DNA of 64,000 nucleotides from Micromonospora sp. LH3U1 (GTDB lineage Bacteria > Actinomycetota > Actinomycetes > Mycobacteriales > Micromonosporaceae): positions 558,001 through 622,000 of the forward strand of contig NZ_CP116936.1 in assembly GCF_028475105.1 (NCBI RefSeq), read 5' to 3'. A program made the translations under genes and the position numbers. Shown piece after piece: positions 35,559 to 43,395 of the stretch. The notes under the pieces are model-generated. The model did no database searches and was not told the origin of the DNA. It saw only the letters and a list, made by a program, of their open reading frames with translations. Position 1 is the stretch's first letter. Each line of letters begins with the position of its first letter.

Positions 35559-36359
35559 TCAGAACGCGGGCACCGTCGCGCGGCCGTGGGCGATCACCTT
35601 GTTGTCCCGGGTCTGCTCGACCGACGGCCGGGCAACCTCGCTGAGCGGAAGCACCGACGCCGACTCCGCGACCCGTCGCCCGGCGGCGGCGTGGGCCTCC
35701 TCGCGCAGACTGCGGGCCGCCGCCACGGCCAGCTCCGCCGCCCGCCAGGCAATCTGCTCCTGCTCGCGGGCCGCGGCGTGCTTGGCCGCCAGGTTGTCCC
35801 GGATCGCTCGCTGCAGCACCAGTTCCTGCTCGACCGGGTGCAGCCGAGGGTCCCAGCCGTCGCGGTGCGCGAAGACGTCGCTGAGCTGCTCCACCGACAG
35901 CTCCCGCCGCCAGTACGCGTCCAGGGCGGCGCGGTGCAGGTAGCGCTCGCGGTCCACGTACTCGGAGGGAGTCCGGGCGGTGTGCGGGAGCGGCATCGCG
36001 GCCGCGCCGCCGAGCCGCCGCACGGCCACCTCGGCCGCCTCGTACGTCTGCCAGGCCGCCTCGACCGCCTCCTGCGCGGCCACCCACTCCGCCCGGCGGC
36101 GCTTGGCGGTGCTCGTCGCCCCCTCCGCGGCCACCGCGACCTCCTGCGCGTAGCGGCTCTGCTCCCGTTCCTCCTGGGCCTGTTCGAATTGGCTCGGCAT
36201 GGCCGCGCGGCGGATCCGAGCGCCCGGGTCGAAGCGGAGCCGGCCGGGCCGCAGCAGGAGGAGAGCGGAGACAGCGACCCCGACCACCCCGAGCAGGCTC
36301 AGCCAGATGACGGCGGCGCGGGACAGGTCGGGCAGGGCGGCGGAGAGGAGGGATTGCAT
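35559..36359 (-). CDS. Hypothetical membrane-anchored helical protein
   Basis: The 266-residue protein starts with one membrane helix (residues about 12-35, IWLSLLGVVGVAVSALLLL) and continues as a long, Ala/Glu/Arg-rich, probably coiled-coil domain. Segments include FEQAQEEREQSRYAQEVAVAAEG and AAKHAAAREQEQIAWRAAELAVAAA. No enzyme motif is seen. ATG 36359 follows GAGGTG. It lies next to an exported small protein gene and not far from the type VII secretion cluster. A role there is only a guess from position. Confidence 0.65.
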   Translation of the reverse strand: MQSLLSAALPDLSRAAVIWLSLLGVVGVAVSALLLLRPGRLRFDPGARIRRAAMPSQFEQAQEEREQSRYAQEVAVAAEGATSTAKRRRAEWVAAQEAVEAAWQTYEAAEVAVRRLGGAAAMPLPHTARTPSEYVDRERYLHRAALDAYWRRELSVEQLSDVFAHRDGWDPRLHPVEQELVLQRAIRDNLAAKHAAAREQEQIAWRAAELAVAAARSLREEAHAAAGRRVAESASVLPLSEVARPSVEQTRDNKVIAHGRATVPAF

Positions 36360-36513
36360 GATCAGCACCTCGCGGTCGAAGGCGGGTATCGACGGGCGGC
36401 AGGAGGGGCCCGACAGCACCGGTCGGCCAAGTGGCGGGGTCTCCCGTCGGCGGCAACTCAGGTGCGCGCGACGGATTACCCGGGACCGGGCCCCGGAGAT
36501 CGCCGGGCCTGGA

Positions 36514-36873
36514 TCAGCGGGCGGGTGGGCCCCGTCGCGTCGGAGTGCCACGGCCGGGATCGATGGCCGGCGTGTGCCCCGGGCCCTCCGTCAACGGAGC
36601 GGCCACCGCGGCGGTATCGACCGTGCCAGCCGGCGGGGCGGCAACGGGCTGGCCCGCCCGCTCGGTGGCCGGGCCGGCATCGGGGCGGACAGTCGCCACC
36701 CGGCTGCTCACGGCACTGGGCCGCAGCTGCGTCGGGGCCGGCGGTGGGGTCGCGGCGAGAGCGCCACCGAGGCCGACCGCGAGCACCAGCGCGGTGACCG
36801 CCAGCCGGGTCAGGTCCCGCAGTGACCGCAGCACAGCCCATCGGGCTGGGCGGACACACGCTGCGGACGACAC
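36514..36873 (-). CDS. Small secreted or membrane-anchored hypothetical protein
   Basis: The 119-residue protein has a hydrophobic N-terminal segment near residues 23-40 (LAVTALVLAVGLGGALAA), either a signal peptide or an anchor. A Pro/Ala/Thr-rich, low-complexity remainder follows with no domain. The codon third positions are strongly G or C in this frame, which supports real coding. GTG 36873 is the likely start. It precedes the coiled-coil protein gene by 154 bp on the same strand. Function unknown. Confidence 0.5.
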   Translation of the reverse strand: MSSAACVRPARWAVLRSLRDLTRLAVTALVLAVGLGGALAATPPPAPTQLRPSAVSSRVATVRPDAGPATERAGQPVAAPPAGTVDTAAVAAPLTEGPGHTPAIDPGRGTPTRRGPPAR

Positions 36874-36984
36874 CAGACCAACCTATCGCCCACCTCGGCA
36901 TGTCGCAGCACGGCGACGCTCCGGTCTGGCGTGACCGCCACCACCATGCGCACTGTGGACGGCATCGATCGACACCCGGAAACA

Positions 36985-37026
36985 GCGGTGCCCCCGGGCC
37001 GGATCAGGTCCGGTCGGGGGCACCGC
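36985..37026. terminator. Hairpin downstream of the T7SS-linked gene
   Basis: A 12-bp outer stem GCGGTGCCCCCG with its complement surrounds an inner CCGGA-TCAGG-TCCGG stem. It lies 54 bp beyond the frame-corrected stop at 37080. Confidence 0.75.
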
Positions 37027-37079
37027 GCATCGTTCGTACGGCACCGCCGGTGGTCAACGTTGCCGGCGGCGGATCGTGG

Positions 37080-37375
37080 TCAGTCCCCGGTGCCGAGCAC
37101 CGGAGGCGCGGCGTTCCCGCCGTCCCGCCACACCATCTCGTCCTCGGTCAACCAGGTCAGCCGCTCATCGGAGTCGTCGTCCTGAGGTCCGCCGCGCCCG
37201 CCGAGCACCCCGGGCCGCCCGGCGCCGCTGCCGGAGCCCGGTCGGGCGTTGCCGCCGGTCGTGGCCGCCCGCCCGCCGCTGGTGCCGCGCTGGCCGTCCA
37301 TGCTGCGCCCGACCCCGCTGGCGGAGCGACTCTCTGCCGGGGCCGCACCACCGGTCGGACGAGCCGAGGTGGGGG
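37080..37375 (-). pseudogene. Out-of-frame C-terminal segment of the T7SS-linked gene
   Basis: On the minus strand, the frame that would follow the previous gene after one added base at the C-run (37371-37375) reads TSARPTGGAAPAESRSASG and then a long acidic tail. The tail holds DDDSDERLTWLTEDEMVW and ends GTGD at 37080. The pattern WLTEDEMVW resembles C-terminal tails of actinobacterial WXG100-like proteins. Third-position G/C is high in this frame and low in the frame read by the main gene. It is most likely the true C-terminus, separated by a single-base indel or an assembly error. Confidence 0.6.
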
Positions 37376-38383
37376 CGTGCTGCCCGAACCGGCGAGCGCG
37401 GCCGTGCGCAGCACTCCGCCGGCCGGTGCCCCGCCCTGTGCTCCGTAGAGCAGACCCGGACCGGTGCCGGCACCAGGGGTCACCGTGGTCGGCCCGGACA
37501 GGCCGGCCAGCCCGACGGCACCCCCGCCGAGCAGCGCGCCGCCGATCAGCGGGTCCGCACCGGCGAGTGAGGTGCCGGGGGACTCGGAGTCGGTGCCTGC
37601 ACCATCCGGGCCGGTGACGACAGCAGGCGTGCCACCGGTGCCCGAACCGTTGTCAACAGGGACCGAGCCCTCGCCGACGACCGGCGTCGGGGCCGCGCGA
37701 ACGGGCGTCGCAATGGTCTTGCCACCGGTGTGTGCGCTGCCGTCGGTGGTGTTGGGCCCTGAGGTCACCCTGGCGATGGCCGAAACGCTCTGGGGCGTCG
37801 TCGGATCCTTGCTGACCGTGCTCGGAGTGTCCGGGTCAGGTTGGGGCGGATCGACCACCCGGTCATAGGCGGACAGCTCGTAACCGGAGGCCAACTCGGC
37901 CACCAGGTTCACCATCCGCTGGTGGGCCTTGTCCTGCTCTTCCTTGTCCTGCTGGTGACCCAGGACGCCCATGACGACAGCGCCGGGCAGACCGAAAGTG
38001 GCGGCACCCTTGAGCGCACCGGAGACCGCCTTGTCGTTGTCGTCGGTCTCCTCCGGGCTCTCGGCCTGCTTCTGGCCGGCGCGCAGGTGGTCGGCCATCA
38101 TGGTCAGCCCCTGCTTGATGCCGGCCATCCCCTCGCCCAACGCATCGGAGTGGGCGACGATCAGGCTGAGTCGCCGATGGAACTCCCGACCTGCCGAACC
38201 TGTCCAGGTGTTGCCGAGCTTCTCGAGGTCGCCACTCAACTCCCGGCCGACACCGTCCAGAATTCCCTTGAGCTCTGCCCACTGGGCGGCTACGCCCTCG
38301 ATCTGCTCCGGCTTGCCCGCCATCACGCCGTCGTACAGCTGTTGGTGGCTGCTGCCCTGGTAACGCTGGGTGTATTCAGACAC
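37157..38383 (-). CDS. WXG100-like type VII secretion-linked protein, apparently frameshifted
   Basis: As read, this is a 408-residue protein. Residues 1-110 form a helical hairpin with W60-T-G62 at the turn, the WXG100/PPE-like fold of T7SS substrates. A membrane-like or amphipathic segment (ATFGLPGAVVMGVLG) follows, then a Pro/Thr/Gly-rich region. After the C-run at 37371-37375 the sequence becomes Arg/Pro/Ala-rich and low-quality, and the plausible acidic C-terminus (WLTEDEMVW) lies in the next frame. GTG 38383 overlaps the stop of the upstream small WXG-type gene by eight bases, so they are one unit. Confidence 0.72.
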   Translation of the reverse strand: MSEYTQRYQGSSHQQLYDGVMAGKPEQIEGVAAQWAELKGILDGVGRELSGDLEKLGNTWTGSAGREFHRRLSLIVAHSDALGEGMAGIKQGLTMMADHLRAGQKQAESPEETDDNDKAVSGALKGAATFGLPGAVVMGVLGHQQDKEEQDKAHQRMVNLVAELASGYELSAYDRVVDPPQPDPDTPSTVSKDPTTPQSVSAIARVTSGPNTTDGSAHTGGKTIATPVRAAPTPVVGEGSVPVDNGSGTGGTPAVVTGPDGAGTDSESPGTSLAGADPLIGGALLGGGAVGLAGLSGPTTVTPGAGTGPGLLYGAQGGAPAGGVLRTAALAGSGSTPPPRLVRPVVRPRQRVAPPAGSGAAWTASAAPAAGGRPRPAATPDRAPAAAPGGPGCSAGAADLRTTTPMSG

Positions 38384-38744
38384 GCCCGTCCTCCTTCGGC
38401 TGCAACGCCCGGTCGACCCCGTTCAACGCGGCGGTGACATCGGTGGCGTTGGCTGCGTTACGCGCCTCGGCGGTGCGGTAGTTGGTCAGGATCGTGCTGG
38501 TCGCCTGCTGTGCCGCCAGCACCGCCTGCCGGATCCGTTGGGCCTGATCGACATAGGACTGGTGGACCTCGCTGTAGCGGCGGGCCTTGTCGGTGGCGTC
38601 GAAGAACGAGCCCAACGCCGGAGGGCTGCACTGCATCTCGGTGTTGAGTTTGCGCAGCACCGAATCGACCTGGGTCAGGCGCGACGCCAGGTGCCGGTGG
38701 AAGTCCTCAAGGGACAGCAGGTCGACTTCCGTACGCCCGGTCAT
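38376..38744 (-). CDS. Small helical protein paired with the WXG100-like gene
   Basis: The 122-residue protein is largely helical: LEDFHRHLASRLTQVDSVLRKLN, then a loop with SPPALGSFFDATDKARRY and a second long helical region. Its length and two-helix layout resemble WXG100-type partners, but there is no W-x-G in the loop. T7SS substrates often form heterodimers encoded side by side, so it may partner the protein at 37157-38383, whose start overlaps this stop by eight bases. ATG 38744 follows GGGGA; an alternative start lies at 38786. Confidence 0.68.
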   Translation of the reverse strand: MTGRTEVDLLSLEDFHRHLASRLTQVDSVLRKLNTEMQCSPPALGSFFDATDKARRYSEVHQSYVDQAQRIRQAVLAAQQATSTILTNYRTAEARNAANATDVTAALNGVDRALQPKEDGRV

Positions 38745-38832
38745 GGCAACATCCCCGTCGTTCTGGTTGACAACCGTCAGCACCATCCAGGTTAGTCCAC
38801 CGCTACGACTCTGGGCGACCCGTCGAAGCTGC

Positions 38833-40461
38833 TCAGCCGTCGGCCCCGGTCGATCCCATCGGCATCCCACCCCCCGCCCCACCGGTCGGCGGAGCGCTGC
38901 TGACCGGAGCGGACGGCGTCGAGCCGGACGGCCGAACGGACGGCGTCGACCCCGAGGGCGTCGCGGACCCCGAAGGCGGCGCGGGGGACGTCGACCCCGA
39001 CGGCAGTGCCGGAGACGGCGGCGCGGCCGACGGCCGTACGGTCGGGGCTGGCCCTTCGGGTGAGAAGACGGCCAGCGCGTCCTCGTAATTCAGCGTGGGC
39101 CCGGTCGGGATCAGCGAGAGCAGCGAGCCGGGCACCGCCAGCGGGGTGATCCCGTCGTAGCCGAGTACGCCCAGCGTCGCCGCCGAGCCGAGCGGATACC
39201 GGATGCCCTGCGGGGTGATCAGGTAGATCGTCGACCCGGCGGCACCGGATCCGCTGGTCCCGGCACCGGGCGAGGCCTGCACGATGACACCCTTCCCGCC
39301 GGGCAGCAGCACTGCTTCGGCGGTGCGTACGGCGTCGCGCCTGGTCTGTCGCACCGGCACCAGCCCCGGATCGCTCGCGGTCAGCTCGGCCGGCGCCCGG
39401 TCGAAGACCTCCAGGGTGGTGGTCGGCGGGCCGCCCGCGCTGCCCGCCCGGTACGTCGCGCACAGCACGGTCTGACCGGAAACCGTCTGGTGGAAGGTGG
39501 GCATCGTCGGCGGCAGCCCTTCCTCCTCCACCCGTTGCTCGACATACGAATCGGCGGCCTGGTTCGGCGTGATGTCGGTGATCCGACCGCCGTCGCTGAC
39601 CATCAGTAGCGCGGTGATCTCACTGATTGAGACGAGGCCTTCCCGGGCCAGTACGTAGTGCCGCCCGGCGGCCCTGAACACCTGACCGATGGTGGACGAC
39701 CGCCCGGCCACGTCCCGGCTGCTGGATTGACCTTCGCCGGGCAGCGACGGCTTGCGCAGCGGCGGCCCGGCCGGTACGGCGTTGATCAGCTGCTGCCCGA
39801 CCCACAGCTTCGCGGCGTCGGGCAGATTCAACGCAGTGCTGGTCCGTGGCCCACCGAGCACCTGGAGCCGGGTGTTGTTGGTGAGCACGTACTGCTGGTC
39901 GTCCACCGCGACCAGCGCCGCGCCGTCGCCCAGCGGCGTGCCGCCGGGCAGCGCACGGTCGATCACCACCCGGGTGCTGGAACGCTTCGTGTCGACCGGG
40001 TCGGGCACGTCGCAGACCGACCAGGGCAGCCCGGTCAACGACTTGCGGTCCGGCAGGGCGTCCGGCGCCCCGACGATGCCGAGGGTGACGCCGCGTGGTC
40101 GGTCCCGCAGCGACGCCTGGGACATCGTCCGCGGCACCGCATCCGACTTGTTCAGGATCAGGCGGGCCGAGGTGTAGTTGAGCGTCGGATGCAGCTGCCC
40201 GTTCATGAACACGTACGTCGCGCCGGTCTCCCGTTCGATGACCAGGGTCTGGTCTTGCAGCGGCGCGGCGTTTCCGGTCAACTGGCCGTAGGCGCCCACC
40301 CCACCGAGCACGACGGCGGCGGCGACGACACTGCCGAAGACGGCCATGCCGAGCCGTCGCATCGGCAGGTTGGTGGTCTCCGGATCGCCCGACAGCAACG
40401 CGGAGACGATCCGACGGGTGACGAAGCGGTACGCCTGCACCTGATCGCGGCGGGTCCGCAT
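38833..40461 (-). CDS. eccB: Type VII secretion protein EccB
   Basis: The 542-residue membrane protein is a core ESX component. It begins with the EccB signature TRRDQVQAYRFVTRRIVSAL, has one membrane helix at about residues 40-60, and then a large exterior domain (AAPLQDQTLVIERETGATYVF, VICDVP-like region at about 145-155, and repeated strands). The C-terminus is a Pro/Ser/Gly-rich tail of about 75 residues. EccB sits in the membrane complex with EccC, EccD and EccE. ATG 40461 is the start. It is divergent from eccE across 161 bp, with no gene in between. Confidence 0.92.
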   Translation of the reverse strand: MRTRRDQVQAYRFVTRRIVSALLSGDPETTNLPMRRLGMAVFGSVVAAAVVLGGVGAYGQLTGNAAPLQDQTLVIERETGATYVFMNGQLHPTLNYTSARLILNKSDAVPRTMSQASLRDRPRGVTLGIVGAPDALPDRKSLTGLPWSVCDVPDPVDTKRSSTRVVIDRALPGGTPLGDGAALVAVDDQQYVLTNNTRLQVLGGPRTSTALNLPDAAKLWVGQQLINAVPAGPPLRKPSLPGEGQSSSRDVAGRSSTIGQVFRAAGRHYVLAREGLVSISEITALLMVSDGGRITDITPNQAADSYVEQRVEEEGLPPTMPTFHQTVSGQTVLCATYRAGSAGGPPTTTLEVFDRAPAELTASDPGLVPVRQTRRDAVRTAEAVLLPGGKGVIVQASPGAGTSGSGAAGSTIYLITPQGIRYPLGSAATLGVLGYDGITPLAVPGSLLSLIPTGPTLNYEDALAVFSPEGPAPTVRPSAAPPSPALPSGSTSPAPPSGSATPSGSTPSVRPSGSTPSAPVSSAPPTGGAGGGMPMGSTGADG

Positions 40462-40622
40462 GACTTACCTCCGGCGGGGTGGATCCGCGACGATCAGGTC
40501 GGGGTGCCGTCGCGGGCTTCCCTACGATAAGGGGCCGACGGCGGTTCCTCGGGACCACCGCTCGTGGCCGGCGCCGGACCGACCCGGCGCAGAGCCGTAC
40601 CGTGCAGGAGGGACAGTCAGCG

Positions 40623-41801
40623 ATGACACAGGTTCAGGTGCGACCCGCCCGAGCGACCGCGGACCCGTCCGACGTTCCGACGCGGTCGGCGCCCCCGGCC
40701 GACCGGCCCGGCCGTGGACGGGTCGGCCCCGTCCTGGTTGGGCAGCTCGTCGTGCTGGAGCTGTGCGCGCTCGGTGTCTGGGCGGCGGCGGCCGGGCCCA
40801 GCTGGGTGTTCGCCGCGGTGGGCGCCCTGGCGGTGCTGATCGTTGTTGCCGCCTTCGCCCGGCGAGGTGGCCGATGGTGGTTCGAGGACCTGCTGTTGCG
40901 CCGGCGGCTGCGGCGACGCGGCGAGCGCGCGTCGGCCGCGCTGGCTGGTGGCTCGGCGACGGACCCACGGTTGGCCGCGCTCGCCCCCGAGTTGAGCGTC
41001 ATCGAGTTGACCGACCGGGGCACCCGGCTCGGCATCGGGCAGGACGACCAGGGCTGGTTCGCCGCGGTCGCGCTGCAGTCCGTCAGTGGCGCGACGGTCG
41101 GTTCGGTGGACGCCTCCACCGTGGACACCGTGCTGCGGGTGCTCGCGGACTTCAGCGCCCCGGTGTCCCGGGCCCAGGTTGTCGCACACACCCTGGTCTG
41201 GTATCCGGCGCCCGGCGCCCCGCCGGCGGCGCACCGGACCGTGTGGGTGGCGCTGCGGCTCACCGTCCGCGACGCCCGGGTGGAGGCGGTGAGCCGGGGC
41301 GGCGGGCTGCCCGGCGTGCACCGGACCGTGGCTGCGGGGATCGGCCGGCTCGGCAAGGCGCTCACCTCCGCGGGCCTGGCCCATCGGCCGCTGGGCCGTG
41401 AGGAACTGCGGGCGGCGATCGTCTCGGCCGCCGGCCTGGACCTGGTGCCGGAGGCGCCGGCGGAAACCTGGCGAGGGCTGCGCGGCGGCGGTTGGACCCA
41501 CCGCTGCATGTCCCTGCGGGGCCGTTCGGACGCGCCGCTCGGCCCGCTCGTGGACGCGATCACCGCGACCTCTGCGCCGTCGCACACGGTGGCCGCGACG
41601 GTATCGGTGGACGGCCGGGTGGCGGCGCCGCTGTTGCGGGTCGCAGCGATGGACAATCACGTCGAGGCGCTGGTCAAGGTGGTGAGTGAGGTCGCGCAGC
41701 GGGCAGGCACGTCCACCCGGCCCATGGACGGTCAACACGGTCCGGGCGTCTACGCCACCGCTCCGGTCGCGTCGGCGCTGGGTGCCTCCACCCGTCCGTG
41801 A
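40623..41801 (+). CDS. eccE: Type VII secretion protein EccE
   Basis: The 392-residue protein has two membrane helices near residues 38-80 (VGQLVVLELCALGVWAAAA and VFAAVGALAVLIVVAAF) and a C-terminal soluble domain, the EccE layout. The WWFEDLLLRRRLRRRGER segment directly after the helices is typical. EccE is a peripheral member of the ESX membrane complex. ATG 40623 is preceded by a GGAGGGAC site; the longer frame upstream reads through the intergenic region. It is convergent with eccD (30 bp apart) and divergent from eccB. Confidence 0.88.
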   Translation: MTQVQVRPARATADPSDVPTRSAPPADRPGRGRVGPVLVGQLVVLELCALGVWAAAAGPSWVFAAVGALAVLIVVAAFARRGGRWWFEDLLLRRRLRRRGERASAALAGGSATDPRLAALAPELSVIELTDRGTRLGIGQDDQGWFAAVALQSVSGATVGSVDASTVDTVLRVLADFSAPVSRAQVVAHTLVWYPAPGAPPAAHRTVWVALRLTVRDARVEAVSRGGGLPGVHRTVAAGIGRLGKALTSAGLAHRPLGREELRAAIVSAAGLDLVPEAPAETWRGLRGGGWTHRCMSLRGRSDAPLGPLVDAITATSAPSHTVAATVSVDGRVAAPLLRVAAMDNHVEALVKVVSEVAQRAGTSTRPMDGQHGPGVYATAPVASALGASTRP

Positions 41802-41831
41802 CCGCGCCGACCGGGGAGGCGGCACGCGCGG

Positions 41832-43229
41832 TCAGGGCCGGAGGTTGACGATCCAGCCGTAGAGGCCGCAGACCCAGAAGGCGAGCGGGACCAGCGAGAT
41901 GATCAGCAGGATCTCGGCGATGTCGAGCAGCCGGCCCCAGACCGGCGAGATGCGCTTGCCGGCGACGGTCAGACCGTAGATCAGGCTGACCACGGCGGCC
42001 AGCACCAGCCCGCCGAGGATCAGGCCGAGCCGGACCGGCAGCGACCCACCGGCGAAGGTGGCCGCGGCGGCCAGACCCAGCCCCACGGTGCCGGCCAGCA
42101 GCACCGGGGTGCGCTGGGCGCGGCCCAGGAGCGGTCGGGCCCGGAGCAGCGAGAGGAGGGCCAGCACCAGGCACAGCAGCACCGCCGACAGGCGCCCGTC
42201 CAGCGCCAGCACCAGTTGCGCGCCCAGCACCAGCAGGGACACCGTCCACAGCAGACCCGTCAGGAACTGGTCGGCGCGTTCACTCTGCTGGAGCACCTGC
42301 CGGCCATCCACCGACTCGCTGTCGGTCTTCAGGTCGTCCGGACCGGTCGGGATCGACGGCACCGGCAGTCGGGCCAGCCGGTAGGCCGCCATCGGCAACG
42401 CCGGCATCACGCCGAACGCGACCGCCGCCACCACCGCGGCGGAGGCTGGCGCGTCGAGGCCGAAAACCAGACACAGCATCGCGCCCAGGCCGGTCGCGGC
42501 CCCCACCCCGATCGCGGCGAAGAAGAGTGGGTACCGGTCGCCGACCGCCAGTACGGCTACCGCACCGGCGACCACCGCAGCGGTCGCCGCGAGCAGGACG
42601 TGCGGACTGGCCAGCTCGGTCAGCGGTCGATCGCCGGCGAGCAGCAGCAGGCCGCCGGTGGCGGCATACGCCAGGCCGACCATGGCCAGCACCGCGCCGG
42701 TGCGGCTGTCACCGGCGGCCCTGGACAGCACCGCCGCGCCTACCAGCAGCGCCACCGCGACAAGCAGGGCCGCCACCGCGCCGGGCAGGTGCGGCGGGCC
42801 GGCGAAGAGCGCGGCCAGCGCGCCCGCGCCGAGCGCCGCCGCGGCGAAGAGCACCGCGAAGGACCGGGTCGCGCCGACCTGCCAGGCGCCGGGGCGTTGA
42901 TTTGTCGCAGTCGCGACCGCGTCCACCACGTCGTCGAAGACGATTTCCGGGGCCGCCGCGGACCGGGGATTGAAGTAGAGCACCTCACCGTCACGGACGC
43001 TGAGCTGCGCAGCGGTGCGCCCGCCGTCCAGGGGTGCACCGCCCAACCGGGACAGAGCCCAGCCGCCGTGCCGCGCACCCTCGTCGGCCATGTCCTCACC
43101 GGCGTAGCGCAGCAGGGTGGGCAGCAGATCGGCCATCGGCACGTCCGATGGCAGCGCCAGGTCCATCCGGGTACGGGGAGCCACGATGGTGATCCGGCTC
43201 AGACCACCGGTCGCCGTCTTCGTCGCCAC
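41832..43229 (-). CDS. eccD: Type VII secretion protein EccD
   Basis: The 465-residue protein has an N-terminal ubiquitin-like YukD domain (residues about 10-90, with [29 protein letters not shown]) followed by about eleven membrane helices. This is the EccD layout; it forms the membrane channel of ESX systems. GTG 43229 is the start. The stop is 30 bp from the convergent eccE stop. Its start is 166 bp from the divergent eccC start, so the two core genes probably share a promoter region. Confidence 0.92.
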   Translation of the reverse strand: MATKTATGGLSRITIVAPRTRMDLALPSDVPMADLLPTLLRYAGEDMADEGARHGGWALSRLGGAPLDGGRTAAQLSVRDGEVLYFNPRSAAAPEIVFDDVVDAVATATNQRPGAWQVGATRSFAVLFAAAALGAGALAALFAGPPHLPGAVAALLVAVALLVGAAVLSRAAGDSRTGAVLAMVGLAYAATGGLLLLAGDRPLTELASPHVLLAATAAVVAGAVAVLAVGDRYPLFFAAIGVGAATGLGAMLCLVFGLDAPASAAVVAAVAFGVMPALPMAAYRLARLPVPSIPTGPDDLKTDSESVDGRQVLQQSERADQFLTGLLWTVSLLVLGAQLVLALDGRLSAVLLCLVLALLSLLRARPLLGRAQRTPVLLAGTVGLGLAAAATFAGGSLPVRLGLILGGLVLAAVVSLIYGLTVAGKRISPVWGRLLDIAEILLIISLVPLAFWVCGLYGWIVNLRP

Positions 43230-43395
43230 AGTGGCCTCCAGGTGTGCGTCTGTGATCGGCTGGCTGCGATGCTGCGGTCCGGGTCCACCGCGTCCACGGC
43301 AGATTACCTACGATGACGGGCACGTACGAGGCCCACCCGCGGGCTGTGCTCCGTGGGCGCACGTCATCAGGGCCGCTTCTGGGGAGGAGACAGCC

